A stretch of DNA of 64,000 bases, taken from the NCBI RefSeq assembly GCF_950023065.1, contig NC_088678.1:63642460-63706459 (forward strand), given 5' to 3'. Under the pieces are notes generated by a model that did not search any database, was not told the DNA's origin, and saw only the letters and a program-made list of their open reading frames with translations. Within the stretch, counting starts at the first letter, position 1, and each line of letters begins with the position of its first letter. This document shows positions 1-12,484 of the stretch, piece by piece. The stretch comes from Planococcus citri. Lineage: Eukaryota; Arthropoda; Insecta; Hemiptera; Pseudococcidae. Made by a program: the position numbers and the translations under genes.

Positions 1-1864
1 TCTCTTTCTTTGTGGAACCTTGTCCCTGCACTTTTTCATCATTTTTTGGTAGGATTTTGTTAGCTTTGTGGGTAATTTTTGAAAAAATAGCCAATCAATG
101 AACTTTTGTGATTTAAGATTATTGCAAGAAGCAAACATTTTTTTGCAATCAGCGGACAGTTCTGTGGCATAACTTGGTCATAGAAATTGAATTTGTACGT
201 TGATTTACCTACCGGAATTTAAACTTTCCAATGCGAATTCCAAAATCACTGTCGTAAAAAAAAATGTTTATAGGAAAATTAAATTTCATTGCCCTCCCCC
301 TCCTCAGCACGTTTACCTTCATCCTTCTCACCAAATATCAAGTCAATCGGTTTAAAAATCCTGTAACCAAAATTTTAGGCGTAGAAGATCATTTTTGGAT
401 TTTTTTCCAAATTAGGTGCGCGTGGCGGGAATTATTATTTCCATCTCAATGGGAAAACTGTATTTTTGAGCTATTCTGGAACCTTCAGCAGGTTTTCAGT
501 TGGTTCCAGAAGTTTTAAATTGGTGTAGAGGCTGGAAGAAGCAAAAATTGACTCAGTCGATGGAATATTGTCTATGACTTTGAAGACCTTTATTTCTGAG
601 TTGATTTTCCATACGATGTTTTTTTGGTCCACTTGGTTTTTTTTCCTACCTATATTATGAAAAATATTGAAATCCATTATGCAAAAAACGGTTACGAATT
701 CGTTGCAATGACATCGCTCACATAGAAATGGTTATAAGTGAATCGTAATTCCGCTATCATCGTGTCCAGAAAATCATAACAGGATAACGTCCTTCGTTCA
801 CGCCGTCGGACCCATTACCCTTATTTCCGCTGCCAGTATTTGCGTAAATATTTACTCGGGCTGTTGCTCGAGTGTAAAATATACTATGTGCTTATTCATA
901 TTCGTACGTGCACATGGCGAAACAGTCAATCGACAATTTCTATGTATTTTTGCTATCGTATAATGATGCAGTTTTCTTGTTCCCAGTGTAATTGAAACTC
1001 TCCCCCCCCCCGGACGTCTGTTGACTGATTCCCTAATGGAGATCGATTTTACATGAATTTCATTTCATATATTTGATTAAATCTCTTCTTCGAGTTGTGT
1101 GAGTTTTAAAAATAAAAAATGTACTATACCTAGTCTATCAACACTTGAAAAGGCAAAAAAGCTGCGAAAAATTGAAATCATATCATTTGCTAACCATTTC
1201 ATTACCGTTGTGATAGATTAATGTATTTAGAAGTTTCAAAAGCATCCGTGCGTGAAAAAGAAAAGTATGTATTTGGAAGAAAAGAGCCTAATGAAACATA
1301 CCTTGTACATTTTGGCGATTTTCTAAAGAGAGGGTGTGTTCTCTGGTGCGTGTTGAACTTGATAAATGAACTCATATCGATACCGGTTGTTTGTTTTTCA
1401 TTGACAATATCGTGGTCGTGTTGTCAATAAACTTGAATTTTATATGAAATATATTTCGCGTTGGGAAACGGAAATGTATAAAGTAATGAGATAAAATCCG
1501 GCAACTTCCACGCGAATATCTGCCTATACAAGAACATACAATGTGTGAAACACATATGTACGTTCTCGTAGAAGATTATGAATGAATGTCAGTGTTGTAA
1601 ACTGTGCACGTGTAGTGTGCGTGAACGACATTGTTAGCAAATTCAGTGACGCTGGGAATAACGTAAAAATGTATTTTACCATTTTGCCATCTTCTTTGAA
1701 TGTTTCGTAGTTGATTAAAATGAAAGGTTATTTACTTTTGCGATGCAGTTTGAAAAAGATTCGTCGGTATTCAAGAATAGTAGCTGTCGACTGGAGAGAA
1801 AATCTCTATGAATAAGAAAAAACCTACCTTCCACTTTTTCAAATCTGATCTGACTCTGAGGTCT
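1..1864. other. AT-rich non-coding stretch, no gene seen
   Basis: Short open frames here have no recognisable domain and no convincing coding character. The stretch contains a C-run at 1002-1011 and one copy of a short dispersed motif at 131-155. Confidence 0.6.
131..155 (+). repeat. Short dispersed motif, copy 1
   Basis: The core reads ttttgcaatcagcgg, preceded by gcaaac. Related copies lie at 3535-3560, 38632-38660, 47991-48015 and 58579-58604, with a weaker one near 63813-63830. All are on the plus strand. The function is unknown; it may be the conserved end of a short interspersed element. Confidence 0.5.
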
Positions 1865-3005
1865 ACCGAAAAGAGTTGACTGGAAATTTCGAATTGCTTC
1901 GGAAAGCGTTATAATCAACTCTGACAACTGAAAATCGAATTCTGCCATAAGTTCGAGATTCCGAATCAATCATAGCAGGTGAATCGTGAATCTGAAGTGA
2001 CGAGTTGAAAAAATCTTTTTTTTTTTTGCAAATTGATGATCTCGAATTTCAAAAAAAATCCAGAGTCGTCAATTTTTGCAATGAATTACTCGAAACGTCT
2101 TCTGTACCTCTGTAGTTGACTTATCGATTGCCATTTAGCCAACCTGGAGCCTTCAGCAATTTCAAATCGCCCCAGAAAGTGTTTTAATCACTTTCAGTAG
2201 CTGAAAAATTGAATCCTGTCATAAGTTTGACAGAGGTACCTAGAAGAAGTTTTGAGTAATTTGTCGCAAAGAGCGAGGAGTTTGGATTTTTTTTGGAAAT
2301 TTGAGATTTTCAAAATTGAAGAGTCCAGGGAAAGAACCAGGTAAGTCACTTTTTCAAACTTCTGAGTTACGGCGTTTTGAAGTATCAGAAGGCTCCAATT
2401 TTGTAGAGAATTTGAATTTCATCAAGGTAATGACTGGAAATACATCACACAACATCACACAAACACAACTTGAGGCATTGTAGGAAAAAAATGAAGAGAT
2501 GAGCCAGTCACGACTTTGAAAAGTCACTGTTTTCGTGAAAAAATCAAGCAAAAAATCGAAAAGTCAGTGTTTCGCAACAACTTGAATTCGACGAAAATCG
2601 ATTATTATGATGACATAATGATAAATTTTTGTATTCTAAATAGTTGACGATGTTGAAATTTTCTTCCTGTCGCCTCACATTTGGTCTCGGCTCATTTTTC
2701 TCTTCTCCTCTTTTTTTTAAAGGCCATTTTAACCACGAAAAATCGATTTTTTTCAAAATGTAAATGGACTACATTTTTCTACTCCTCAGTGTGAATTTAA
2801 TTCAACCCTAAACTCATTTTTGAAAAAAAGTGACTAACCTGGTTCTTTCCGTGGACTCTTCAATTGTAAACGAATATTTGCACTTTTTAACTCATCTCCT
2901 CAGATTTATACGATTCACCTACCCTAATCGATTCGGAATATAAAATGTTCAGCTGCCGAAGTTGATTGCAACTTTTTCTAAAGCAATCTGAAATTGCCGG
3001 AGAAA
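1865..3005. repeat. Foldback element with nested inverted arms (~1.1 kb)
   Basis: The region 1865-2018 pairs with 2877-3005: around 1950-1975 it reads attccgaatcaatcat...caggtgaatcgtg, and around 2915-2942 the inverse tacgattcacctaccctaat...gattcgg. Inside, 2315-2362 pairs with 2820-2870; the shared words are gaagagtcca and gaaagaaccaggt. A further local inverted pair joins 2079-2114 to 2230-2266, and 1865-1950 is also loosely repeated directly at 2160-2235. No transposase frame is visible, so this looks like a non-autonomous foldback/MITE-like element or a stack of them. Confidence 0.6.
2722..2870 (+). repeat. Dispersed repeat, partner at 30067-30205
   Basis: The stretch reading aaatggactacatttttcta, then a gtgaatttaattc-like core and a gacta/cctggttctttcc end, recurs at 30067-30205 in the same order and strand with scattered differences. 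It overlaps the right half of the 1865-3005 foldback, so 30.1 kb probably carries a partial copy of that family. Confidence 0.6.
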
Positions 3006-5361
3006 AATCAATGTTTTCTGGAGGTTCTAAACTGGTTCGAAAATGTTGACAATTGAATCGGGGTGTTTTCAGATTTCTTTCTCTATATTATTTATTCGTT
3101 TTGTAGAAAATTATGCATTAAGAGGCTATTTCCGCCTGTTTGGAAAATTCAACTTCGTCAGCTCACAATTTGGTTCTGAGGCAGGTGACGTACTCTTTTA
3201 GTGAGCCAAATTTTAGCTCAATCAGAGTTGACAGGGTGTGAAGGTTCCGTTCTTACGAAACGCACCTCTATCTATTCAAAATAAGCTGTATTTTACTTTT
3301 TCAATTCGACTATTCAACATTCATCAGTGACCTTTTTGCCTACCCCCGATACAGTTGAAAAAAGGGTGCGATTTACAGATTTGATACGGGGTTTGAGGAT
3401 TGATGATCCTGAATATTGACTGCATTTTGCAAAATTCTCTCCTGTTGCCCTTCGAATCTTGGGAAAAAAATCAAGTTTTGATATAAGAATCTGTACAAGT
3501 CAAAAGTTGAATTTTGATGTGAAAAAAAGCAATAAGCAAGAATTCTTTTGCAATCAGTTGGAAATTAAATTTCCGTCACACTCATAATTTTGTTTGATTC
3601 AACAACAGTAAGGAGATTGAGGAAATTTCCGCCATTTCAAAAAAAAAAAAATTGATGACTAGATTGTTTTTTCGTAAGAAATCTGCTTAATTGACCGAAA
3701 AACATTGTTTCAACTATCACGTTCTCGCTGCTCGACAGAGGAATGAAAAACAATGGTACGTGCCATTCAGCTAATTTTTTTCTCTCACCAGCGTTATTTT
3801 GTTTACCGAGACTTACCTATAATGTCGATGTTGTCGTCGTCGAAATGGAAAGTGGAAAATTGTATTGTATGTATTCGAATTACTTACTCGAATGGCTACA
3901 TCCATTTAAATGAATGCCATCTGAGGAAACCAACAAGCGACTTCTTTGCGCGTCTATTTTGGTTTTGCGGTATTTTATTGTGACCGAGCAAAGAGTTGAG
4001 AGAAAACCGCGACGGACGCGGTGGTGAAACGGCGCAAATAGCGTAGAAAATTAAAAATAAAACGGAAACGGAACAATGTAACGAGCTCTATTTAACCCTT
4101 CCTCGTCTAGCTGGAGCCCTCCCCCCCCCCCCCTGGGCTGTGCTGTGGGATACGATGCGACGTACTCACAATGTACCTACTAGATGCGGTATCCCATTGC
4201 GAATTTCGAGATATTGTTTTATTGAAAATCCATATTGCGAACGAGGCCGCGTACACAAATAAACTTTTTGATGTAGTTCGACTCGATGGGTAATGCGTGT
4301 TGCGTGTCCTTCTGCATGACTGTGTTAATGGAATAGAAGTACCTACCGCAGCGATGTGTGTTAAGTGAACGAGAAGGACGACTGAAGTAGGTGATTGTTT
4401 GAGAAGAAAATTATTCGTAGTGGCAAAAATGCAAAAGTTTTCAATTAAGTGCTAGACATGTAGAATTTTTGATAGTTTTTTGGAATTTTTAGCACTCTTT
4501 GCTGTGTTTTTGAGTTTGAATTTGAAATTTTAGTTACTAGAAAATTTGAAATATCAGTAGGTAAGGAATTGCTTGGATGAAAAAAATTCGTATATCTGTT
4601 CTTATAATTGAGAACTGAGTAACCCTCATTTTGGTTGGCTTATGTAATAAATAAATAGGTATGTCAGAAATGATGAAATTCAAATGTCTCGCCTGGTGTT
4701 TAATTTCCTCCGACGATTTTGTGATGTCGAAGAGATGTTGCGCTCGCAATTCTGATGCCACGTGATCTCTAAATTCTGTGATTTTTGTTTGATCAAAAGT
4801 TAATCTCCTACGTTTTGCGAGATATTTATACCATGGAACAAATTTTGCGTGTTCAAATACAACAGAGAAGTTGTGTCTTGAGGAACATATTATTGAAATG
4901 AAAAAATCTCTTGATGGATCAATATCTTTCAATCGCACGAGAAATTTCAATTAACAAAAAAAGGCATAAAAATTGCCAGAACTACACCACCAGCAAAAAT
5001 TAAAGATGCTGAAACTCATTTTTTGATTTTTGACGAATTTTTCAAAAATTTAATTTGGCCTATTTCTCATGAAAAAAATATTACCCATATATGTACTTGC
5101 TGGAAAAAAGTTTATACTTAAAATTTCATCAATTCAGAGTTATAAAATAATAAACTCGTCCGCATTTAGGGTTGCGATTTTAAATGCAGTAAATGAGTAA
5201 AATGAGTAGAGACTAGAGAGTAAAAAAAAATAACTCACTGTCTATGTAAAATTCGTTCTTATCTTGCTGAAAGATACATATATGGGAAACTAATACATTA
5301 ATATGATACAATAATAATACATATAATTATTTAATTTCAATAGACATGTACATTACACAAA
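3006..5361. other. Non-coding stretch with one unrecognised frame
   Basis: Apart from the minus-strand frame at 4537-4950 and the short dispersed motif at 3535-3560 I see no gene. A 13-C homopolymer lies at 4121-4133, and a CpG-richer patch occurs around 3985-4040. Confidence 0.5.
4537..4950 (-). CDS. Unrecognised open frame, possible gene fragment
   Basis: This 137-residue frame is among the longest minus-strand frames in the gene-poor left half. The central part (about residues 45-95) is charged and helix-like, with runs such as TEFRDHVASELRAQHLF, which looks more protein-like than the AT-driven frames nearby. The C-terminal third becomes Ile/Phe-rich and probably runs into non-coding sequence. 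No domain, signal peptide or catalytic motif is recognised, and no splice partner was found. It may be a decayed exon or retroelement fragment, or a chance frame. Confidence 0.25.
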   Translation of the reverse strand: MKFLVRLKDIDPSRDFFISIICSSRHNFSVVFEHAKFVPWYKYLAKRRRLTFDQTKITEFRDHVASELRAQHLFDITKSSEEIKHQARHLNFIISDIPIYLLHKPTKMRVTQFSIIRTDIRIFFIQAIPYLLIFQIF

Positions 5362-6119
5362 CAGGGTGTCTGGTGTCTGGTGAGTGGATGTCAATATTTC
5401 AGATTTGGATACAATCGAGTATGACTGAGAAAAAAGGTTATACTCGTATCTTCAAAATTGAAGGGGCAAAATACGTTTTCAAAATCGTAAGAGCCAAAGG
5501 CCAATTTTAACCACGGAGGTCGGTAGTATGTACTTTGAAAAATATAACAAAATTACCTATTGTGACTTTTTGCCCAACTTGCAAATTGAAGGGGCTACAA
5601 ATTATTTTTAATTTCAAAAAATCGCGATGAAAAATGAAATAAATACTGTGTACGAGTATGTCAAAAAATTAAACAAATTTTGTTATGATCATATTTTTTT
5701 TCTCACTCTATTTAACAAGTTTTTGAAGCTCGACAATTTTTGACTGAAATTCTTTAAATTTTTGAGTAAGAAAAAAAATTATCCTAACAAAATTTGTTGT
5801 ATTTTTTGACGTAGTATTTTCATTTCTGCATTTATTTTTTTCATCGCGATTTTTTGAAATTAAACATCATTTGTTGCACCTTCAATTTGCAAATTGGACA
5901 AGAAGTCATGATAGGTAATTTGGTAATTTTGTTCATTTTTAAAAGTACTATCTATCCCCACGGTCAAAATTTGATTTTTGCTCTTGAATTTTGAAAACGT
6001 ATTTTGCTCCTTCAAATTTTGAAAATAAGCCACACCTTCTCATAACTTTTTTTCTTGGTCGAACCCTATCAGGTTGTATCCAAATCTGAAGTTTTGACAT
6101 CCACTTTCTAGGAACCCTG
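5362..6119. mobile_element. Foldback MITE-like element, ~340-bp arms
   Basis: The ends are CAGGGTGTC... and ...GGAACCCTG. From both ends the strands match for hundreds of bases: gtggatgtcaa, cagatttggataca, gcaaaatacgttttcaaaat and a tttcaaaaaatcgcgatgaa word all occur once near 5390-5640 and once inverted near 5830-6105. Only about 65 bp at the centre (around 5695-5760) is unpaired. The open frame across its right half is a shadow. No transposase is present. Transcription across it would give a long hairpin RNA. Confidence 0.75.
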
Positions 6120-8940
6120 TATATAAGTTCTCTGTGTTTCCATGTTGGGGAATGGATTTGCTGCCTTTGAAGTGTGTAATAGAGTCCCATGTTCAGTTGG
6201 CCACATCACCAAAAAGTCGAGCTTTCGAAGAAAAATCATGTCGGAAAATGAAAGTTTTGATAAAGCTTAAAACTTCATTTCCGACCAAAAAATGCGTTCA
6301 AGTTGAAAATTTCTTCTAAAAGTAATGACGACCGTGCCTGCCTGTAGTCAGCAAAAGTTATTTATATAAATAATGAACTCGATTGAGTAGCGAGAGTGGG
6401 TGAAAAATATTGAAATTGAGTTTTGCAAGTTCTAGTACCATAGGAAAGTTGTCGCTTGGAGAGCATGTTACAATTTAAAAAATGTCTTTTTGACAAATCA
6501 CGCGCAAGCCTTCAATTTTTGAAAGGAAAAAAAATTGAAAATCATAAAAATTGTCGGAAAGCCTCAAAAATAAAATACTTATTGAAATTTTGATACCTAC
6601 ATACTCGTAGATTAGAAATTATGACGATTTTTGGGAAAAATTGTTATGGTATTTATTGAAGCCCACCTGAATTCACGTTTATTATCATTTATTACTCAAA
6701 ATTGAATAAAATTCCAAAACAATTTGTTTGAATCTTTTTTGGCAGTTCTTACGGTCTCTGAAAAAAAAATACACACTTACATTGTCAAGAATTCTTGCTC
6801 ATTGGATTTACGTTGGATAGTCCAGCATTATTTGGAAAATTAGTTAATCGAAATTATTTTTACAAGTTTTAATATTCTTCCAGAGAGCAGGCAACTTTTG
6901 CCCGATATTGCATCTCGAAAAACTTGATTTCGTCGTTTTCGACCCTTCCTGTTAATTTATACGAAGAGAGATATACCATTTATGTGGGGCATTGGTGAAA
7001 AAGAAGCTACCTAAGTACCTAGTATACCTAAATTAATGAAGCTCTCTTATAAGGTTCATACATAATGGTCTTAATCAGAGCGTATACAGCTTTTGTAAGT
7101 GTATAGAAGCAAATTATCTTACTCGAGTTTGCTCTCTCAACGACGACGACGGAGCGAAGCCGCATCCGAAAAATATGTTGCCAAAATTGATTACTCGTAG
7201 TTCGCTGTTATAATATGTGCATGGCTTATCCGTCATCGTAATACAAGAGTAATGAGAGAAAGATACTCTGTTTATGGTGGAAATGAACGATTTGAATATT
7301 AATGGGCGAAGCATACGGTGATACGTACGGTGGGTGAGAATAAACCTCGAGTATACGATGCACGTATATTATTAGATGTTGGAACGTATTACGAGCATTC
7401 CTTTGCTTAAAGGTTAGGTTTCCTCTACCTGAAAATTTGACATAGTGGTAGATTGTTTTGAATTTCTTCCAGTAGAGTTTCGGCGATTCGTTAATTGTTG
7501 TTGTTGTTGTCGTGATGTAATTACATGACAAAAGCACGTAGTAGTTATTCATTATCACAGAATATTAATTCGAAATGTCTGCTGTGTAAAAAAAAAAGTA
7601 CGAGGTGAAAATTGATGGAAGGAATAAGAAGAAGGTGGAAGATCTAAAACTTTCGAAAATACGAACTGTGGGAAAGTTTTGTTTGAAAATGGATGTCGTT
7701 TTAATTTCTAAAAATGTAATTTTCATTCATCAGATTATGGAAAGTTGATTTTTTCAGCTCAATTTGAGACCTACATTTGAGTCATGTTTGAGATGAGCTG
7801 ACAAGGTGTCATTTTGCCTTGAGAGGTTCTCTCGTCTGCTTTTAGAACCTCAAAGACTCGATCTAAATATTTACTTGCTCAGTCCTACCTACTTATTCTC
7901 TGTGCATCGCGGGAATGCAGTTATGGTGATACGTCTTCAAATTAGGCGAGCTTTCAAACTTTGGCATAAAAAAAGATTCTGTTGTTTCCTCGTTAAACGC
8001 AGATCTAGATGAACGAAGTACCGATGATGTGTTTTCTGTGTGTTTATGTTTTTGAATATGCGACGAGTAATGACGAGGAAAAAAGCTCATTGAGAGCGAA
8101 CTATTTTAAGGGTGGGAGAGGGTTAACTGAGGGAAAACCCTCGTAAAACGTGTACGCGTATTAACCGTTAAAAGAGAGTAAAATTTACCGTCTAGCTCGT
8201 AAATTATTCCGTTGTTTAACAACAGTTATAAAACGAGAACGAGCTCGATGCCGATGGAAAAAAGAGTAATTCGCTCAGAGACGAGTGAGTCGAGCGCCGC
8301 CGAAAGAGATTTCGCGCAGTGTTTGTTGCCGAATTAATTTTCAAAACGAATTCAAAACCTAATCCAATGGTTAAGTGGAAGTTGTTATTTTTAAATTATC
8401 CCGAAATTTCAGTTCCGTTTTATAACGGTAATGGTAATGGTAATTTTATGCTTTGGACGAAATTGTGTGAAAGCACGAAGTATGTATTTATGCTGTTTAC
8501 ATTGAGTGGGCTGATATTTTTCGAAATGCGGAATCGAGTTGCGTTGTTTGCGGAAGAAATTTGGGTGAAGGGTGGGGTAAGATTGAGAAAGTGATAAGTG
8601 GCGAGGTTTTTCTCTCGAATGAGAAATTGATGTTTTGAAGTTTTTAGAGATATTTTGTCGTTATTGATGTTGAATGTATGTATCTACTGTGAAGATCGTA
8701 TTTTTTTAAATTATTGAATCGATATTCATTGGCCAATTTGAAAGAGGTCAATAAGTAAGCAGTAGGTATTTATTTGTGTTTTTTCTAGACGTAGAAATGC
8801 ATATAGCTCTTATTGTAAAATAAAATAACTTTGAAGGTAAATTGCCATCGACACTAATCAATCACTCTGCTTAGCACTCGAGTCTTTATCTGGTTCATTT
8901 TTGGAAGTCCAAAAAAATATTGATAAGAAATTCATGTTAC
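6120..8940. other. AT-rich non-coding stretch, no gene seen
   Basis: Several open frames of 60-110 codons occur, but they are low in complexity or rich in Ile/Thr/Asn runs from simple repeats such as ttgttgttgttgttgtcg near 7497. A CpG-richer patch with short repeats of gagctcg and gtaatg words runs from about 8130 to 8460. No function is assigned. Confidence 0.5.
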
Positions 8941-8980
8941 ATACTTAGTACAATTTGGAAATGTAGAAATGGCCCAAATT

Positions 8981-9041
8981 GGCTGATTTTTTGATATGTT
9001 GTAGCCAAGACCCTTGGGCACAACATATCAAAAAATCAGCC
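8981..9041. repeat. Perfect 22-bp stem hairpin
   Basis: The left arm 8981-9002 (ggctgattttttgatatgtt plus gt) is the exact reverse complement of 9020-9041, with a 17-base loop. Weaker pairing continues outward to roughly 8945 and 9070. The size resembles a miRNA-type precursor or a very small palindromic repeat; expression cannot be judged from sequence. Confidence 0.7.
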
Positions 9042-10534
9042 ATTTTGAGCCGCAACTTTGTGCTAGGTAGCCTTGCAACCTCAGAATCTTTGAAAACGGA
9101 TTTAGTGCGTTTTGGAAACGTGTGCTTCAATTATAGTTTTCACTTTTCTGAAGGAAATGTTCTTTATTTCCTGAATTTCGCAATGTCCGGTGTCGGCGAA
9201 CTAAGCAATCCTTGACAGAGAAAGGGAGTGGGATGGCGAACCTATCCTTAAAACTACGAACACAATTTTCAGCTGTCCCGTTATTTTGAAGACGAAACAG
9301 AGGAGAAAATACTTTACCTACAAAACGTATACGTACGTACATACATTACCGTTTTAATGCTTTTTCCATTTGTTTCCCAAAAATATTCTGAAAGTGCTCA
9401 AAACGTGTGTATTTTTGAACACGTATGTACTATACTCACTCACACAGGGTATAAATCCGCTATTTCTAGGTAGCATGTTTGAGGGAAGCGTACTCAAAAA
9501 TTTCGACGAAGATTTCCGGCTTCTGAGAATGTCGAAGAACCTTCCTCATTTCATACAAAGCTAGAAGGCGACATTAGAACTATCCTATCAAGTAAATTTA
9601 CGTTTCCAGCTTCTCAATGATGAAGTAAGCTGAGGCAAGAATCTTCAAAGCGGGATCACTTTTGAAAAATCGTGTTTTTTTGCCACTTTTTGGGTAATAT
9701 GAGCTATGCAGAACCCCACTCAGCTATTAAAAAAGATGCCATTTAAGTTTCCAAACTTCCATGACTCATTTTTTTGCTAATTCAATCTGATTTTAGTCCT
9801 GTATAAAAACGGCTTGAAGATAGATGGATCGTACATAAATACCTACCTAATTCGATTTTTCATCAATTTTACGAGACTGCTTCACGATTAAGAAATTACT
9901 TTTAGAAGAAACCAATGCTATGTTCGAGCTTAGCAAATTTAAATACCTAGAGGAACGTTTTTTTTGCGATCATTTTGATGAAATTTTCAAAATTCGTACT
10001 TTACAACTTGTCATTGTTAGGACAAGCTGTAAGAAAAACTCGCACAAAAAAAGTGAATTTGGACAATTGGGCCAAAACGAGCGAATAAAATGTGGTAATC
10101 TGGATGTTTCGATATGCTGAGTACGAATCTGTAGCGTTTTCTTCAAAAATAAGTTTCAATGGTTGAAAACATATCGAAAGTTTTGCAATTCACCATTTTA
10201 AAGCAGTTGGCAGAGGATGGACTGAAAGCGGTATTTTGTATGACGGACAAGTACATCGGTGTTCTCCAGTATTACTGAAGAGCCTCTTTACGCTGGCATT
10301 TGATGGTAAAGGATTACTTACTTGTTTGGTGTAAGGTTCGTTTTTCAATTAGAGTTCACAATAATGTTGACAAGGTGACATGTTTCACTATATACATCAC
10401 ATTTTCAAGAAACATTTCTGTCTTTCACAATACGAGTAAGTGCATTTGAATTCACAAATCCGGCTTACGAAGCTATAACTTTACCACTACGATAGCAATT
10501 GTCAAGTTTATAATTAAATCAATGTTAAGTGATA
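9042..10534. other. Non-coding stretch with a dispersed repeat piece
   Basis: No gene is seen. The part at about 9915-10005 (gcgatcattttgatgaaatt and flanks) is related, in opposite orientation, to the right arm of the 31464-31681 hairpin, so it is a solitary copy of that repeat family. Confidence 0.45.
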
Positions 10535-11135
10535 TGGAGATGCATCCTCTTTTTCGCAAAAACTTGATTTTTTTCAGTAGAAGCCTTCATTTTGAGTCGA
10601 AAGTCACCCAGAATGAATTTGAGCTCAGGAGGTGCTCCTGGAGGGAAGATATGGGTCCTCAAAAACATACATTTTTGAAAAAATTGTACGTTTTTTCGCC
10701 TTAGCCTGTATTATAGCCAATTTCAAGAAATCTAGAAAAGTGGTCAAAAACTTATCTTTTGAATTTTTTAAACTGGCAATAATAACCAAAAAAAGAAAAT
10801 ATTTCTTAAATTACAAATTTACCTAAAAATGAGCGATTTTTATTTTTCCAATTGCTCAGTAGAACTCTGAAAGTAGCCTTGAATTTTTATGGCAATACAC
10901 TAGGTCAACTCATAATCTCACAGTCCGATACTGCCTTTTGGACGTTGTTCATTTCCTGGAGTGAAAAAACCACGATTTTTTCGAAAATGCCAAGTCCTCT
11001 TTCCGAAGACTCATATCTTCCCTCCAGAAGCACCTTCGGATCTATACATTTTTTTCTGAGTGAATTTTCAACTCAAAATTAAGGTCTTCATTGAATCTGG
11101 TCAGAATCCAACATTTTTTTCGCGATCACGCCCAT
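10535..11135. mobile_element. Foldback MITE-like element, copy 1
   Basis: The left arm around 10540-10660 contains tctttttcgcaaaaact, ccttcattttgagtcgaaa and ctcctggagggaagatatgg. The right arm around 10995-11135 carries the inverse words (catatcttccctccagaag, ttttcaactcaaaattaagg, ttttttcgcgatcac). The unpaired centre is about 330 bp. A second member lies at 17503-18102. No transposase frame is present, and the open frames here are shadows. Confidence 0.65.
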
Positions 11136-12484
11136 GATTATTATATGTATTACGTACGAGTATTTCATTAACCATTTTCGTAGGTGTTCTACGTATAAGT
11201 TGTGCGATTTATTCGGCCTGTTTTGGCTGTAATATAAATTATGTAGGTAAGGTACGCAGGTGAGTCTAATCACTTGTACGGTAACATTTTCTAGGGCTGC
11301 ATTTGTGACGTGCTTAGGCTGAAAATGTCAAAAGGATTTTCAACCAATCGTCGTCTACCAACGACACCTACATGGTATTATACTATGTTATATGCGAACC
11401 ATGTCGACGTGATAAAATACCCCAAGTTATTTATTCGCAGGCTTACGGATAATTTATCAGCTTTGGGTAGTTAAGTATGCATAATTGCGTGAGTTACCTG
11501 TACATATGGTTGGAAAATTAAAGCTCGATGAAGTGTCGATGTCGATATTACACGTATACGTGTACCGTATAAGCTCAGAAGTTCAGAACCTTATCTTCTG
11601 TGTTTTTTTTTCAACTAGGTAGGTGAGGTATGCCCTTTCATCGTACCTCACAGTCGTCTGTGTCTCCTTCTCCGCACGACATCGATGTACATAGCTACAT
11701 ACGAAGACGCACATTTCAAACATTACCTACTACGAGTATTTACGACGTATTATCGTGTCAAAAAATTCAACGCGTATGTACTCGTATGTGTACTCGACAT
11801 TGATTATGCCGGTAATCGAGTTCAAATACCTTTGGCGGCGACCGCGACGACGACGTCGTGTCGTAGTCGTCGTCGTGCGTTCGCGACCGTGATATGTCAC
11901 TCGGAGTCGGTACGACAACCACGTTTTGACCGCGACAAGGACGTCCTGCTCGGTACGTTTCTTCAATGAAGATCTCTCAGCTCGTCTCTCCTTCCGTCGT
12001 GTACGAGTAGGTAAATTTTAGCCGAAAAATTTAGAGGGAAAAAAATTTCCACGCGGTAATACGTGTATTGCCTAAATACGCACGTATACATACGTGTTTC
12101 TGTCGTTCATACGAGTACAAGGCTAATAGAGTTGAACTCGAAGAGAGGAAAGAGGTAACAAGGTTCGAATTGTGAAAAATTGGCATCGTTTGATATTTGT
12201 GTATTTTCGTTTGGTTTTTTTCTTCTGCGGTGTAGATTTTTTTGATATTTATAAATTATGAAAATTACACGCTCGGAGAACCTTGAGGGAATTTAATGGT
12301 GGCTGCTGGCTTGGTTGGATGAGGTGGGATTATGTGTAGAAATGTGATGAAAGTTGACGATGTGTTTGAGTGGAACTCGTTGAAGAATTTTTCTTTGCGA
12401 TGTTAGGGTATAGAATGAAAGAAATGAAAAATTTTACTTACTTTAACAAGTTAGTTCGAATGCCTCTCTCTTTGATGAAAATAT
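11136..12484. other. Non-coding stretch with CpG-rich patch
   Basis: The segment at about 11640-11990 is much richer in CG dinucleotides than its surroundings and contains gacgacgacgtcgtgtcgta with further gtcgtcgtcg, an imperfect self-complementary tract. Frames on both strands exist only because of the triplet repeat. It could be a promoter or 5' exon of an unseen gene, but no splice-supported coding exon was found. Confidence 0.35.

Noticed and set aside
11685..11969. Frames on both strands with Thr/Arg runs
   Set aside because: Produced by the cgtcgt triplet tract.
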